The notes under the pieces are model-generated. The model had not been told where the DNA came from and searched no databases. It saw only the letters and a program-made list of their open reading frames with translations. From Phreatobacter sp. (GTDB lineage: Bacteria; Pseudomonadota; Alphaproteobacteria; Rhizobiales; Phreatobacteraceae): a stretch of 64,000 nt of DNA. Both the position numbers and the translations under genes were made by a program. The DNA lies in assembly GCF_016793595.1 (NCBI RefSeq), contig NZ_JAEULY010000002.1, forward strand, positions 248,001 to 312,000, given 5' to 3'. This document shows positions 26,139 through 36,068 of this stretch, one piece after another; position 1 is the stretch's first letter; the number at the start of each line of letters is the position of its first letter.

Positions 26139-26182
26139 CGCGGCCGGCCATTGAGGCTTCCGAGGTCTCTCGACTAGAGTTT

Positions 26183-26213
26183 GAAACGGGGCCGACGGCC
26201 CCGTTTCGCTTTT
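26183..26213 (+). terminator. Intrinsic terminator of the pnt operon
   Basis: Perfect 11-bp stem GAAACGGGGCC / GGCCCCGTTTC with a 3-base loop (26194-26196), followed by GCTTTT. It lies 45 bp after the pntB stop. Confidence 0.9.
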
Positions 26214-26224
26214 CCGGGGGCTCC

Positions 26225-26515
26225 ATGCTGTTCATGGTCATCGAGCGCTTCGCCAATCAGGACGCGATCCCCGTCTATCGCCGCGTCCGCGACAGCGGTC
26301 GCCAACTCCCAGTGGGCCTCGCCTATGTCGGGAGCTGGGTGGAGCCGAATTTCGACCGCTGCTTCCAGCTGATGGAATGCGACGACCTGCGCCTGTTGCA
26401 GGAATGGGTGCTCGGCTGGCGCGGCTCCGGCGTGACCTTCGAGATCGTTCCCGTGGTGCCGAGCGCGGAGACGCGCGAGGTGGTGGCACCCTTCCTCGAT
26501 GGGATCGATCCATGA
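26225..26515 (+). CDS. DUF3303 family protein
   Basis: 96 residues. It starts MLFMVIERFANQDAIPVYRR and contains YVGSWVEPNFDRCFQLMECDD, the pattern of the DUF3303 ferredoxin-fold-like family. Function unknown; cytoplasmic. It overlaps the following GNAT gene by four bases (ATGA), so the two are translated together. Confidence 0.85.
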   Translation: MLFMVIERFANQDAIPVYRRVRDSGRQLPVGLAYVGSWVEPNFDRCFQLMECDDLRLLQEWVLGWRGSGVTFEIVPVVPSAETREVVAPFLDGIDP

Positions 26516-26991
26516 CCATTCTCATCCGCCCCTATGTCGTGGCCGACCGCGCAGCGGTTGTCGCGCTCGTCCACGAACTCAACCTGTTCGAGGACGCCAT
26601 TTCCGGCGATCGGGCGAAGGACCTGAAGGCGGCGGAGGCTTGCCTCGACAGTGACCTGAAGCGGGTCGAGCGCGACGGCGGGGCCATCGTCGTCGCCTGC
26701 GACGGCGACGAGGTGATCGCGATGATGGCCTTCGTCATCGACCAGCCGCAGCCCTATCTCCGCACGGAGGTCGGGCAGGTCGGCTGGGTCGCCGAACTCG
26801 TCGTCGATGAGCGCCATCGCGGGCAGGGCATCGGCACGATGCTGCTGGAGGAGGCCGAGCGCCTGGCGCGCGCGAGCGGCCTCAGGCGTCTGATGATCGG
26901 CGCCATTGCCGGCAATCACATCGCACGCAAGGCCTATGAGCGCTATGGCTTCCGGCCGGCTGTGATCGAGCTGTCGAAGGATCTGGACTGA
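26512..26991 (+). CDS. GNAT family N-acetyltransferase
   Basis: 159 residues with the acetyl-CoA-binding motif A: VAELVVDERHRGQGIGTMLLEEAERLA (R/Q-x-x-G-x-G/A core is RGQGIG), then AIAGNHIARKAYERYGFRP. Acceptor substrate unknown. Overlap with the DUF3303 gene decides the start at ATG 26512. Confidence 0.9.
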   Translation: MTILIRPYVVADRAAVVALVHELNLFEDAISGDRAKDLKAAEACLDSDLKRVERDGGAIVVACDGDEVIAMMAFVIDQPQPYLRTEVGQVGWVAELVVDERHRGQGIGTMLLEEAERLARASGLRRLMIGAIAGNHIARKAYERYGFRPAVIELSKDLD

Positions 26992-27004
26992 CCGGCCGGG
27001 CCGG

Positions 27005-27892
27005 TCAGTTGAACAGGCGATAGGTCTGGCCGGACCGGCCGCCGAGGCGGTTGAAGCCCTCGCGGGCGCCCGGATGGTTCTCCTCGACGCTCATCGCCTT
27101 GGTGTAGGAGCCGAGCGCGCGCTCGTTGTCGCCCGTGCGCTCCAGCGCCTGGCCGCGGGCAACCCAGAGATCGGCGTTGCGCTGGTCGAACTGCACGGCC
27201 TCGTTGAAGTCGTCGAGGGCGGCCTTGTTGTCGCCGAGCGCGAGATAGCTCAGGCCGCGGCCGTAATAGGGCTCGGAATTGTTGGGGGCGAGGCCGAGGG
27301 CGGTGGTGAAGTCCTCGACCGCCTGGCGATGATTGCCCTGCGCCGCCCAGACGAGTGCGCGGTTGTGGTAGGCCTGAGCGTTCGAGCCGTTGATCTGGAT
27401 CGCGCGATTATAGTCGTTCAGCGCTTCGTTATGGCGGTTCTGCGTGCGGTAGATGTTGCCGCGGCCGACATAGGCGGCGGCGTAGTTGGCATCCGCCGCA
27501 ATCGCGCGGTTGTAGTCGGCGAGGGCGAGGTCGGCGCGGCCGGTCTGGCGGTGGACGAGGGCGCGGTTGGCCAGCGCCTGCACATAGTTCGGATCGAGCT
27601 GGATGGCGCGCGAGAAATCCGCCATCGCTTCCTGCCGTCGGCCCGTGCGTGCGAGCACGGTGCCCCGCATGTTGTAGGCCTGCGGGTCGTTGGGGTTGCG
27701 CTGGACCACGTCGCCGAGCGAGGCGAGGTTGGCGGTCGAGCCGAGATAGCTGGATTCGCTGTCGTCGCCGCCAGTGGTCGCGCCGACGACGCCGGTGCCG
27801 CCCGTGGATGAGCAGCCGGCCAGCGCCAGCGCGCCCGCGCCGAAGGCGGCGCGCCGCAGGAGCCGGAGGATGTCTGGGGCGGAGTTCGTCAA
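27005..27892 (-). CDS. TPR-repeat lipoprotein
   Basis: 295 residues. Lipoprotein signal with lipobox LAGC (Cys27). Residues about 60-285 are seven tandem tetratricopeptide repeats, e.g. DPQAYNMRGTVLARTGRRQEA and SNAQAYHNRALVWAAQGNHRQA, and the C-terminus is short and basic. No ATG suits the signal peptide. TTG at 27890-27892, with GAGGA upstream, begins MTNSAPDILRLLRRA and is preferred over the longer frame. Probably an outer-membrane-anchored scaffold; partner unknown. Confidence 0.85.
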   Translation of the reverse strand: MTNSAPDILRLLRRAAFGAGALALAGCSSTGGTGVVGATTGGDDSESSYLGSTANLASLGDVVQRNPNDPQAYNMRGTVLARTGRRQEAMADFSRAIQLDPNYVQALANRALVHRQTGRADLALADYNRAIAADANYAAAYVGRGNIYRTQNRHNEALNDYNRAIQINGSNAQAYHNRALVWAAQGNHRQAVEDFTTALGLAPNNSEPYYGRGLSYLALGDNKAALDDFNEAVQFDQRNADLWVARGQALERTGDNERALGSYTKAMSVEENHPGAREGFNRLGGRSGQTYRLFN

Positions 27893-27973
27893 ACGGCTGT
27901 CCTCGTCAATCGCACCGGACCGGGCCACTTCTGGCCCTACGCGGGGAGCCGGCAGCAAGGGACCGCCGGAAAC

Positions 27974-28010
27974 GACACGGCCCGCGATGATCGTTCGTCG
28001 CGGGCCTGTC
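27974..28010 (-). terminator. Stem-loop downstream of rpsU, possible terminator
   Basis: A 9-bp GC stem GGCCCGCGA / TCGCGGGCC extended by GACA/TGTC across a one-base bulge, loop of ten. It lies 34 bp past the rpsU stop. The downstream T-tract on the minus strand is short, so termination efficiency is uncertain. Confidence 0.45.
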
Positions 28011-28043
28011 AAAAATACGGCGAGAACCGAAAGAAAGCCTAAA

Positions 28044-28298
28044 TTACCGCGCGGCAGCCGCGGCGGGAGTGCGGGGCTTCACCGGCTTCGCGGGAATGAG
28101 ACCTTCGCGCTGGGCGCGCTTGCGGGCCAGCTTGCGGGCGCGGCGCACAGCTTCGGCCTTCTCGCGCGCTTTCTTTTCCGACGGCTTCTCGAAATGGCCA
28201 CGCAGCTTCATTTCGCGGAAGATGCCCTCACGCTGCATCTTCTTCTTGAGAGCTTTCAGAGCCTGGTCGACATTGTTGTCGCGAACGAGAACCTGCAC
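28044..28298 (-). CDS. rpsU: 30S ribosomal protein S21
   Basis: 84 residues. The conserved N-terminus is [33 protein letters not shown], read in pieces from GTG at 28296-28298. A helical basic region follows ([25 protein letters not shown]) and an Ala/Pro tail. It binds the 30S subunit near the anti-Shine-Dalgarno region. The GTG start is supported by AAGGA eight bases upstream; the longer frame to 28577 is not real. An inverted repeat lies in the 5' leader. Confidence 0.95.
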   Translation of the reverse strand: MQVLVRDNNVDQALKALKKKMQREGIFREMKLRGHFEKPSEKKAREKAEAVRRARKLARKRAQREGLIPAKPVKPRTPAAAAAR

Positions 28299-28630
28299 GC
28301 CGGTTGTCCTTGGTAAGGCGTAAAAGCCGCATCTATTCTTGGGCGAGCAAGAATCCCGCGGAGAAATCCGCTGCGACACCCTTGCCCGGGAAGTTGTGGC
28401 CGATAGCAGAATCACCGGTGCTTGTCCACGCCAAAGCCGCGTGTTCGTTGAATTTTGAAGTCCTCGTTTGCGTCGCGCCGTTCCGGCCGCTATATCGAGG
28501 GTGATTTCCCGATCCATTGATCGATACGAGGCGACCGCCTCGGCCCCGGCCCCCGGCCAGGGCGCGGGGGCGGCCACGCTTCCGTCGCGGTCGTTCCCGG
28601 AACGGCAAGAGACCTTGAAGAGGCCAAGCC
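28299..28630. other. Divergent intergenic region, rpsU / trcR
   Basis: A 332-bp stretch without a gene. It holds the rpsU leader with an inverted repeat (28335-28354) and the upstream region of trcR. No sigma-70-like promoter is convincing enough to place. The open frames crossing it are GC-driven shadows. Confidence 0.6.
28335..28354 (-). promoter_or_regulatory. Inverted repeat in the rpsU leader
   Basis: Perfect 7-bp inverted repeat ATTCTTG-N6-CAAGAAT, 37 bp upstream of the rpsU GTG start. It could form a small leader hairpin or bind a dimeric regulator. Its AT-rich arms stand out against the surrounding sequence. Confidence 0.4.
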
Positions 28631-29326
28631 ATGACCCAGCTCCTGATGCCCAAGGCGACCGCCGTCTGGCTGGTCGACAACACCGCGCTCTCCTTCGACC
28701 AGATCGCCGCCTTCTGCACGCTGCACCCGCTCGAGGTGAAGGCGATCGCCGACGGCGAGGCGGCGCAGGGCATCAAGGGCGCCGACCCGATCATCACGGG
28801 TCAGCTGACCCGCGAGGAGATCGCCAAGGCCGAGCAAGACCCGACCTATCGGCTGAGGCTCGCACCGCCGAAGGTGAAGCTGCCCGAGGTGAAGACCAAG
28901 AAGGGTCCGCGCTACACGCCGGTTTCGCGTCGCCAGGACCGGCCGAACGCCATCCTCTGGCTGGTGCGCAACCATCCCGAACTGAAGGACGCGGCGATCA
29001 TGCGCCTCGTCGGCACCACCAAGCCGACGATCGCCGCCATCCGCGACCGCACGCACTGGAACTCCCAGACGCTGACGCCGATGGACCCGGTGACGCTCGG
29101 CCTCTGCTCGCAGATCGACCTCGACTTCGAGGTGAATCGCGCCGCCAAGGAGCGTGGCCCGGTCGATGCGACGCCCGAGCAGACCCTGCTGCCCGCCGAC
29201 CAGACGACCTCGGCGCCGTCCCGGTTCGACCCCTTCGAGCGGCCGGAAGCGCCGAAGCGCGAGGAGCGCTACGACGCCGAGAAGGTCTTCGCCAATCTTA
29301 AGTCGATCAAGACCGACGACGAGTGA
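28631..29326 (+). CDS. trcR: Cell-cycle transcriptional regulator TrcR (DUF1013)
   Basis: 231 residues. DUF1013 signature: [24 protein letters not shown], a predicted helix-turn-helix, then [19 protein letters not shown] and NPQ-like segment [29 protein letters not shown]. Members are called TrcR and are conserved in cell-cycle-regulated alphaproteobacteria. It is a soluble DNA-binding protein by homology. GAAGAGG lies upstream of the ATG. It precedes chpT by 102 bp. Confidence 0.9.
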   Translation: MTQLLMPKATAVWLVDNTALSFDQIAAFCTLHPLEVKAIADGEAAQGIKGADPIITGQLTREEIAKAEQDPTYRLRLAPPKVKLPEVKTKKGPRYTPVSRRQDRPNAILWLVRNHPELKDAAIMRLVGTTKPTIAAIRDRTHWNSQTLTPMDPVTLGLCSQIDLDFEVNRAAKERGPVDATPEQTLLPADQTTSAPSRFDPFERPEAPKREERYDAEKVFANLKSIKTDDE

Positions 29327-29428
29327 CAGTGGCGGGAACCCTTTTCCCGCGCATCCCGACGTTGTAACCGGATGCGCCCCGCCACGCGCGGGGCGTGCCG
29401 CCGATTCGCCGCCTGCCGGAGACCGATC

Positions 29429-30085
29429 ATGGCCGATGACGTCCGTAGCCCGATTGCGCTGGAGGGTCTCGACCTCGCTGCGCTCGTCGCAAGCCGCGTC
29501 TGCCACGATGTGATCTCGCCGGTCGGCGCCATCGTCAACGGCCTCGAGCTGATGGAGGACGGCGCGGACGCCGCGACGACGGAACTCGCGCTCGACCTTA
29601 TCCGCAAGAGCGCGAGGACGGCCTCGGCCCGTCTGCAGTTCTGCCGCATCGCCTTCGGCGCCGCCGGTTCGGCTGGCTCAGCCATCGACACCCGCGACGC
29701 GCACCAGGTGGCGACCAACTTCCTCAACGACGATCGCACCACCATCGACTGGCATATCGCGCCGGCCTTCCTGCCGAAGAACCGCGTGAAGCTGCTGTTG
29801 AATCTGCTGCTGCTGGCGGCCGGCGCGATTCCGCGCGGCGGCACGATCAAGGTCGAAGCCATCGGCGAGGGCGACACGACCGGCTTCGCCGTGACCGTCA
29901 CGGGCCTCAATGCCCGCATTCCGCCCCATGCGGTCGAGCTTCTCGCCGGCATTCCCGCGAATGAGCAGGGCACGATCGACGCCCATGCGATCCAACCCTA
30001 TTATACCGGCTTGCTCGCGCGCTCCGCCGGTATGTCGGTGACGATCGAGAAGATCGACGACCACGTCGACATCCGCGCCGCCTGA
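29429..30085 (+). CDS. chpT: Histidine phosphotransferase ChpT
   Basis: 218 residues. The N-terminal helical domain has ALVASRVCHDVISPVGAIVNGLELM with phosphoacceptor His26; the C-terminal half is a degenerate HATPase-like domain (NRVKLLLNLLLLAAGAIPRGG). ChpT relays phosphate from CckA to CtrA and CpdR. The CtrA target is encoded 19 kb away in this window. The ATG at 29429 has GGAGA upstream. Confidence 0.93.
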   Translation: MADDVRSPIALEGLDLAALVASRVCHDVISPVGAIVNGLELMEDGADAATTELALDLIRKSARTASARLQFCRIAFGAAGSAGSAIDTRDAHQVATNFLNDDRTTIDWHIAPAFLPKNRVKLLLNLLLLAAGAIPRGGTIKVEAIGEGDTTGFAVTVTGLNARIPPHAVELLAGIPANEQGTIDAHAIQPYYTGLLARSAGMSVTIEKIDDHVDIRAA

Positions 30086-30269
30086 GCCGTGACGTGGCTG
30101 ACGCAAGGTCAGCTGAATCTCTTTTGAATCAAATATTTCGCCCCGCCAAACCAGGCGGCTGGCGGCAATTTCGTTTCAACAAGATTTAACCCTTTTCCGT
30201 GACACTTCGGCGTGATCGGACGGCTGCCAAGGCGGCCTGTCCATGCTCCTTCCTGTCCGGGTCCCGACG

Positions 30270-32969
30270 ATGGATGATCTGCTCCGCGAATTTCTGACCG
30301 AGACGAACGAGAGCCTGGACGTCGTCGACGTCGAGCTTGTCCGGTTCGAGCAGGATCCGAACAACGCCGGGATTCTCGGCAACATCTTCCGCCTCGTCCA
30401 CACCATCAAGGGCACCTGCGGCTTCCTGGGACTGCCGCGCCTCGAAGCGCTCGCCCACGCGGCCGAGACGCTCATGGGCAAGTATCGCGACGGCGCGCCG
30501 GTCACCGGCGAGGGCGTCACGCTGATCCTGTTCACCATCGACCGTCTGAAGGAGATCCTCGGCGATCTCGAAGGCTTGGGGAACGAGCCCGAGGGCGATG
30601 ACGGCGACCTGATCTCGCAGCTGGAGGCCATGTCGGCGGCGGCCGGTTCCGCGCCCGCCCCCAAGGTCGATGAGCCGAAGGTCGCGAAAGGGACGCTGGC
30701 CGACCAGACGCTGGAGCGCGCGCTGCGCCCGGGCGAGGTTTCGCTCGACGAGCTGGAGCGCGCTTTCCGCGAGACCGAGTCCGAAGTGGCCGCACCGGCG
30801 GTGCCGGAGATGGCCTCCCCGCCGATCGCTCCCGAGGCGAAGCCGGCGAGCGCCGAGAAGAAGTCCGCTGCGCGGCCCGCCAAGGCGGCCAATGCCAGTG
30901 CTTCCGAGGACGATGCCGAGGGTGGCGTGAAGGGCCAGCAGACCCTGCGCGTCAACGTCGATACGCTCGAACAGCTCATGACCATGGTCTCGGAGCTGGT
31001 GCTGACCCGCAACCAGCTGCTGGAGATCGTGCGCCGCCACGAGGAATCCGAATTCAAGGTGCCCCTGCAGCGCCTGTCCAACGTGACGGCGGAACTGCAG
31101 GACGGCGTCATGAAGACGCGCATGCAGCCGATCGGCAATGCCTGGCAGAAGCTGCCGCGCATCGTCCGCGACCTCGGCAACGAACTCGGCAAGCAGATCG
31201 AACTGGAGATGCACGGCGCCGAGACCGAGCTCGACCGCCAGGTGCTCGACCTGATCAAGGATCCGCTCACCCATATGGTGCGCAACTCCGCAGATCACGG
31301 TCTTGAAAGCCCCGAGCAGCGCCGCCTCGCCGGCAAGCCCGAAAAGGGCACGATCAAGCTCGCCGCCTACCACGAGGGCGGGCACATCGTCATCGCCATC
31401 TCGGATGACGGGCGTGGCCTCAACACCGACCGCATCCGCAAGAAGATCGTCGAGCAGAACCTCGCTTCGGAGGCTGAGCTGGAGAAGCTCACCGAGGCGC
31501 AGATTCACAAGTACATCTTCGCGCCGGGCTTCTCGACGGCGGCGCAGGTCACCTCCGTCTCGGGCCGCGGCGTCGGCATGGATGTGGTTCGCACCAATAT
31601 CGACCAGATCGGCGGCACCATCGACCTGAAGTCGGTCCAGGGCGAGGGCGCGACCGTCACCATCAAGATCCCGCTGACGCTCGCCATCGTCTCGGCGCTG
31701 ATCGTCGAGAGCGCCGGTGACCGCTTCGCCATTCCGCAGCTGTCGGTGATCGAACTTGTCCGCGCCCAGCAGAATTCGGAGCACCGGATCGAGCGGATCA
31801 AGGACACCCCGGTCCTGCGCCTGCGCAACAAGCTGCTGCCGCTGGTCCACCTGCGCCAGCTGCTCGGCATTGCCGGCGGCGAGCCGCTGGACGAGACCAA
31901 CGGCTTCATCGTGGTGACGCAGGTCGGCAGCCAGACCTTCGGCATCGTGGTCGATCAGGTGTTCCACACCGAGGAAATCGTCGTGAAGCCGATGTCCTCG
32001 AAGCTGCGCCACATCACCATGTTTTCGGGAACAACCATCCTCGGCGACGGTTCGGTGATCATGATCATCGACCCGAACGGCATCGCCTCGGCGATCGGCA
32101 CGGATGTCTCGGCGACAGCCGACGAGGCGGAGGCCGACAGCCGCCGCGGCGACGCCCGCCAGCTCATCTCCATGCTGGTCTTCCGCGCCGGTTCACGCGA
32201 GCAGAAGGCGGTTCCGCTGTCGCTCGTCACCCGTCTCGAAGAGGTCGCGGTGGACAAGATCGAGCAGGCCCATGGCCGCCATCTCGTCCAGTATCGCGGC
32301 GCGCTGATGCCGCTGATCTCGGTCTCGGGCGAGATGCGTCTCAAGAGCGAGGGGTCGCAGCCCCTGCTGGTCTTCTCCGATGCCGGCCGGTCGATGGGCC
32401 TCGTGGTCGACGAGATCGTCGACATCGTCGAGGATGCGCTGAACATCGAGGTGGCGGCCGAGGTGCCGGGCATGCTCGGGTCGGCGGTCATCAAGGGCCA
32501 GGCGACGGAGATCCTCGACATCGGCCACTATCTGCCGCTCGCCTTCGAGGACTGGTTCAAGCGCAAGGAAATGAGCGCCGCCGCTCTGACCCGCAAGCTG
32601 CTGTTCGTCGATGACTCGCCGTTCTTCCGCAACATGCTGACCCCGGTGCTGAAGGCTGCCGGCTACGATGTGATCACCGCGTCGGCCGCCGCCGAGGCCC
32701 TCGACATCCTGAAGGGCGGCGACCGCTTCGACGTCGTCGTCTCGGATATCGAGATGCCGGAGATGAATGGCTTCGAGTTCGCCGAGGCCATGCGCTCCGA
32801 CAAGCGCCTCGCCGCCATGCCGGTGATCGCCCTCTCGTCGCTGACCAACCCGGCCGCCATCGAGCGGGCGCGGGTCGCCGGCTTCCATGACTACGTCGCC
32901 AAGTTCGACCGTCACGGCCTGATCGCGGCCCTGAAGGAGACCTCTGTCGACTACGCCCAGGCGGCGTGA
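30270..32969 (+). CDS. cheA: Hybrid chemotaxis kinase CheA with C-terminal receiver domain
   Basis: 899 residues. Domains: HPt (1-105, phosphorylated His44 in LVHTIKGTCGF), linker, dimerisation helix (about 230-290), HATPase (NSADHGLE, SDDGRGL, GRGVGMDVVRTNI), two CheW-like domains (about 480-620 and 640-765), and a receiver (about 775-899, Asp in VVSDIEMPEMNG). The tandem CheW-like domains plus receiver make it longer than classical CheA. It phosphorylates CheY and CheB in response to receptors. The ATG at 30270 follows the open frame's first codons. First gene of cheAWYBR; no receptor gene is present in the window. Confidence 0.95.
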   Translation: MDDLLREFLTETNESLDVVDVELVRFEQDPNNAGILGNIFRLVHTIKGTCGFLGLPRLEALAHAAETLMGKYRDGAPVTGEGVTLILFTIDRLKEILGDLEGLGNEPEGDDGDLISQLEAMSAAAGSAPAPKVDEPKVAKGTLADQTLERALRPGEVSLDELERAFRETESEVAAPAVPEMASPPIAPEAKPASAEKKSAARPAKAANASASEDDAEGGVKGQQTLRVNVDTLEQLMTMVSELVLTRNQLLEIVRRHEESEFKVPLQRLSNVTAELQDGVMKTRMQPIGNAWQKLPRIVRDLGNELGKQIELEMHGAETELDRQVLDLIKDPLTHMVRNSADHGLESPEQRRLAGKPEKGTIKLAAYHEGGHIVIAISDDGRGLNTDRIRKKIVEQNLASEAELEKLTEAQIHKYIFAPGFSTAAQVTSVSGRGVGMDVVRTNIDQIGGTIDLKSVQGEGATVTIKIPLTLAIVSALIVESAGDRFAIPQLSVIELVRAQQNSEHRIERIKDTPVLRLRNKLLPLVHLRQLLGIAGGEPLDETNGFIVVTQVGSQTFGIVVDQVFHTEEIVVKPMSSKLRHITMFSGTTILGDGSVIMIIDPNGIASAIGTDVSATADEAEADSRRGDARQLISMLVFRAGSREQKAVPLSLVTRLEEVAVDKIEQAHGRHLVQYRGALMPLISVSGEMRLKSEGSQPLLVFSDAGRSMGLVVDEIVDIVEDALNIEVAAEVPGMLGSAVIKGQATEILDIGHYLPLAFEDWFKRKEMSAAALTRKLLFVDDSPFFRNMLTPVLKAAGYDVITASAAAEALDILKGGDRFDVVVSDIEMPEMNGFEFAEAMRSDKRLAAMPVIALSSLTNPAAIERARVAGFHDYVAKFDRHGLIAALKETSVDYAQAA

Positions 32970-32995
32970 CACCCGATCGCGCAAGGATCAGCCCG

Positions 32996-33457
32996 ATGCA
33001 GAAGACCGCCACCGACGATGTCACCGAATACGTGACCGTCCATATCGGAGGCCAGTTGTTCGGCCTGCCGATCTCGCGGGTGCAGGACGTGTTCATGCCG
33101 GACCGGCTGACGCGCGTGCCGCTTGCCCATCCCGACATTGCCGGCGTGCTGAACCTGCGCGGCCGCATCGTCACCGCCATCGACATGCGCGTGCGGCTCG
33201 GCCTGACCCGCGACAAGGACGCGAAGCCGGCCATGGCGGTCGGCATCGAATCCCGGGGCGAAAGCTATGGCCTGTTGATCGATTCGGTCGGCGAAGTGCT
33301 CAAACTCTCGCCGGATTCGCGCGAACAGAATCCGATCAATCTCGATGCCCGCTGGGCCCGCGTCTCGGGGGGCGTGCATCGTCTGGACGGCCAGCTGATG
33401 GTCATCCTCGACGTCGATTCCGTGCTCGCCATGGGTGGCGAGCAGATGGCCGCCTGA
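32996..33457 (+). CDS. cheW: Chemotaxis coupling protein CheW
   Basis: 153 residues, one CheW (SH3-like) domain: YVTVHIGGQLFGLPISRVQDVF, RVPLAHPDIAGVLNLRGRIV, IDMRVRLGL and YGLLIDSVGEVL. Bridges receptors and CheA. AAGGA lies upstream of ATG 32996; the open frame from 32966 is not used. Inside the che operon, 26 bp after cheA. Confidence 0.95.
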   Translation: MQKTATDDVTEYVTVHIGGQLFGLPISRVQDVFMPDRLTRVPLAHPDIAGVLNLRGRIVTAIDMRVRLGLTRDKDAKPAMAVGIESRGESYGLLIDSVGEVLKLSPDSREQNPINLDARWARVSGGVHRLDGQLMVILDVDSVLAMGGEQMAA

Positions 33458-33484
33458 TTTGTACGAAGCGTAGGACCGAAGCCG

Positions 33485-33850
<366 letters not shown>

Positions 33851-33904
33851 TCCGCGGGGCGGCGTCAGCCGCTCCCCTTCGTGTGCGTATTCGAGTAGCG
33901 GCGT

Positions 33905-35089
33905 ATGAGTGTAGCGTCAGTGACAGGTTCCCCGCTGGGAACCGCGGCCCCCGCGGCCGATCCGATCAAGGTGATGGTCGTCGACGACGCCGTCGTGGTG
34001 CGCGGGCTGGTCGGCCGCTGGGTCGCCGACGAAACCGACATGGTCCTGGTGGCGAGCCACCGGTCGGGCCGCGATGCCGTGGCCGACATTTCCCGCAAGA
34101 AGCCCGACGTCGTCATTCTCGACATCGAGATGCCCGACATGGACGGGCTGACCGCGCTGCCGCTGATGATCGCGGAGAAGCGCGACCTCATGGTGCTGAT
34201 GGCCTCGACCCTGACGCGCCGCAACGCCGAGATTTCGCTCAAATGCCTCTCACTCGGCGCCGCGGACTATGTGCCGAAGCCGGAGTCGAACGCGGGCGTC
34301 ACCACGTCTCCAGCTTTCAGGCGCGAACTGATCGACAAGATCCGCGTGCTCGGCCGTCGGCGCAAGGTCGCCGGCCGGACGTTCCGCGCCACCACCGCAA
34401 TCGCGCCGGCCGCCGCCGGCCAGAGGGTCGCGGCACCCTCGATCGTGCCGCCGTCCGCTGCCTTCCATGACCATGCGGTGAAGCTGCGGCCCTATGGCAC
34501 GACGCTGCCGAAGGTCCTGCTGATCGGTTCATCCACCGGCGGTCCGCAGGCGCTGACCGTCGTGCTGAAGAGCCTCGGCTCCTTCATCGAGCGCGTGCCG
34601 GTGCTCATTACCCAGCACATGCCGCCGACCTTCACCACCATCCTCGCAGAACATGCCGCCAAGGCGACCGGGCGTCCGGCCGCGGAGGGGCGGGACGGCG
34701 AACCGGTTCTTCCCGGGCGGATCTATGTCGCGCCCGGCAGCAAGCACATGATCGTCAAGAAGACCGGCGGCACCACCGTCATCCATCTCGACGACGGCCC
34801 GCCGGTCAATTTCTGCAAGCCGGCGGTCGATCCGATGTTCACCTCAGCCGCGCAGGTCTGGGGTGCCCAGGCATTTGGATGCGTGCTGACCGGCATGGGC
34901 CATGACGGCGCCCACGGCGCCGGCGACATCGTATCGGCAGGCGGCAGCGTCATCGTCCAGGACGAGGCCACCAGCGTCGTCTGGGGCATGCCCGGCGCGG
35001 TCGCCCAGGCCGGCCATGCCGCGGCGGTCCTGCCGCTCGACCAGATCGCCCCGAAGATTGTTCGCGTGTTCTCCGGAGACCGGTCGTGA
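33905..35089 (+). CDS. cheB: Protein-glutamate methylesterase CheB
   Basis: 394 residues: receiver (20-140, Asp in [13 protein letters not shown]), linker rich in Ala, and methylesterase domain with catalytic Ser210 (GSSTGG), His238 (TQHMPP) and Asp334 (GHDGAHG). It removes methyl groups from (and deamidates) chemoreceptors when phosphorylated. The stop overlaps the cheR GTG start (GTGA). Confidence 0.95.
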   Translation: MSVASVTGSPLGTAAPAADPIKVMVVDDAVVVRGLVGRWVADETDMVLVASHRSGRDAVADISRKKPDVVILDIEMPDMDGLTALPLMIAEKRDLMVLMASTLTRRNAEISLKCLSLGAADYVPKPESNAGVTTSPAFRRELIDKIRVLGRRRKVAGRTFRATTAIAPAAAGQRVAAPSIVPPSAAFHDHAVKLRPYGTTLPKVLLIGSSTGGPQALTVVLKSLGSFIERVPVLITQHMPPTFTTILAEHAAKATGRPAAEGRDGEPVLPGRIYVAPGSKHMIVKKTGGTTVIHLDDGPPVNFCKPAVDPMFTSAAQVWGAQAFGCVLTGMGHDGAHGAGDIVSAGGSVIVQDEATSVVWGMPGAVAQAGHAAAVLPLDQIAPKIVRVFSGDRS

Positions 35090-35952
35090 CCCCTCTCGAC
35101 TACGACTACCTTCGCGGGTTCCTCAAGGCGCGCTCCGGGCTGGTCCTGTCCAACGACAAGCAGTACCTGATCGAGAGCCGGCTCATGCCCATCGTGCGCA
35201 AGCAGGGCATGGCTGGCATTCCCGAGCTCGTCCAGAAGCTGAAAGTGCCCGGCAACGAGGCGCTCGCCTCGAAGGTCACCGAGGCAATGACCACCAACGA
35301 GAGCTTCTTCTTCCGCGACAAGACGCCCTTCGACCACTTCAAGGAAGTGATGCTGCCGGCGTTGATGAAGGCGCGGGCCACTCGCCGCCATATCCGCATC
35401 TGGTGTGCCGCCGCCTCGACGGGGCAGGAGCCCTATTCGCTGGCCATGATCCTGAAGGAGATGGGGCCGCAACTCGCGGGCTGGCGGTTCGAGATCATCG
35501 GCACGGACCTGTCGGGCGATGTGCTCGACCGCGCCAAGGCCGGCGCCTACACCCAGTTCGAGGTTCAGCGCGGCCTGCCGATCCAGATGCTGCTGAAGTA
35601 CTTCACGCAGAACGGCGACCAGTGGGTGATCTCCCCCGAGATCCGCTCGATGGTCCACTACCGCACGCTGAACCTGCTCAACGACTTCTCGGCGCTGGGT
35701 CAGTTCGACATCGTCTACTGCCGCAACGTGCTGATCTATTTCGACCAGCCGACCAAGATCGACGTGCTGAACCGCACCGCGCGCCTGACTGCCTCCGACG
35801 GCTACCTGCTGCTTGGCGCGGCGGAGACGGTGGTCGGCCTCACCGATGCGTTCAAGCCGGTGGGCGACCGGCGCGGCCTTTACGTGCCGGCCGAGAAGGT
35901 CGCCCAGCCCGCGCCGAAACTGGTTGCGCTTGCCGGGGGTCGGGTGGCCTGA
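35086..35952 (+). CDS. cheR: Chemoreceptor methyltransferase CheR
   Basis: 288 residues. N-terminal helical domain ([18 protein letters not shown]), [17 protein letters not shown], the SAM-binding [20 protein letters not shown], and [16 protein letters not shown]. It methylates receptor glutamates. GTG start at 35086 overlaps the cheB stop and is preceded by GGAGA. Last gene of the chemotaxis operon; no cheD is seen. Confidence 0.95.
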   Translation: MTPLDYDYLRGFLKARSGLVLSNDKQYLIESRLMPIVRKQGMAGIPELVQKLKVPGNEALASKVTEAMTTNESFFFRDKTPFDHFKEVMLPALMKARATRRHIRIWCAAASTGQEPYSLAMILKEMGPQLAGWRFEIIGTDLSGDVLDRAKAGAYTQFEVQRGLPIQMLLKYFTQNGDQWVISPEIRSMVHYRTLNLLNDFSALGQFDIVYCRNVLIYFDQPTKIDVLNRTARLTASDGYLLLGAAETVVGLTDAFKPVGDRRGLYVPAEKVAQPAPKLVALAGGRVA

Positions 35953-36068
35953 CGGGCCTCCCGATCCCGCGGGGAATGGCAGGGCGCCCGAGGGTGCCCT
36001 TCGTCATGAGGGGGAGGCCATGCTAGGCGTGCGCGCCCTGGCTTCGTGACCGCCGAGACCGATCCCCG

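Noticed and set aside
30168-30200. Possible CtrA site upstream of cheA (TTTAACCC)
   Set aside because: Only one half-site; the base run seven positions away does not match TTAA on either side.
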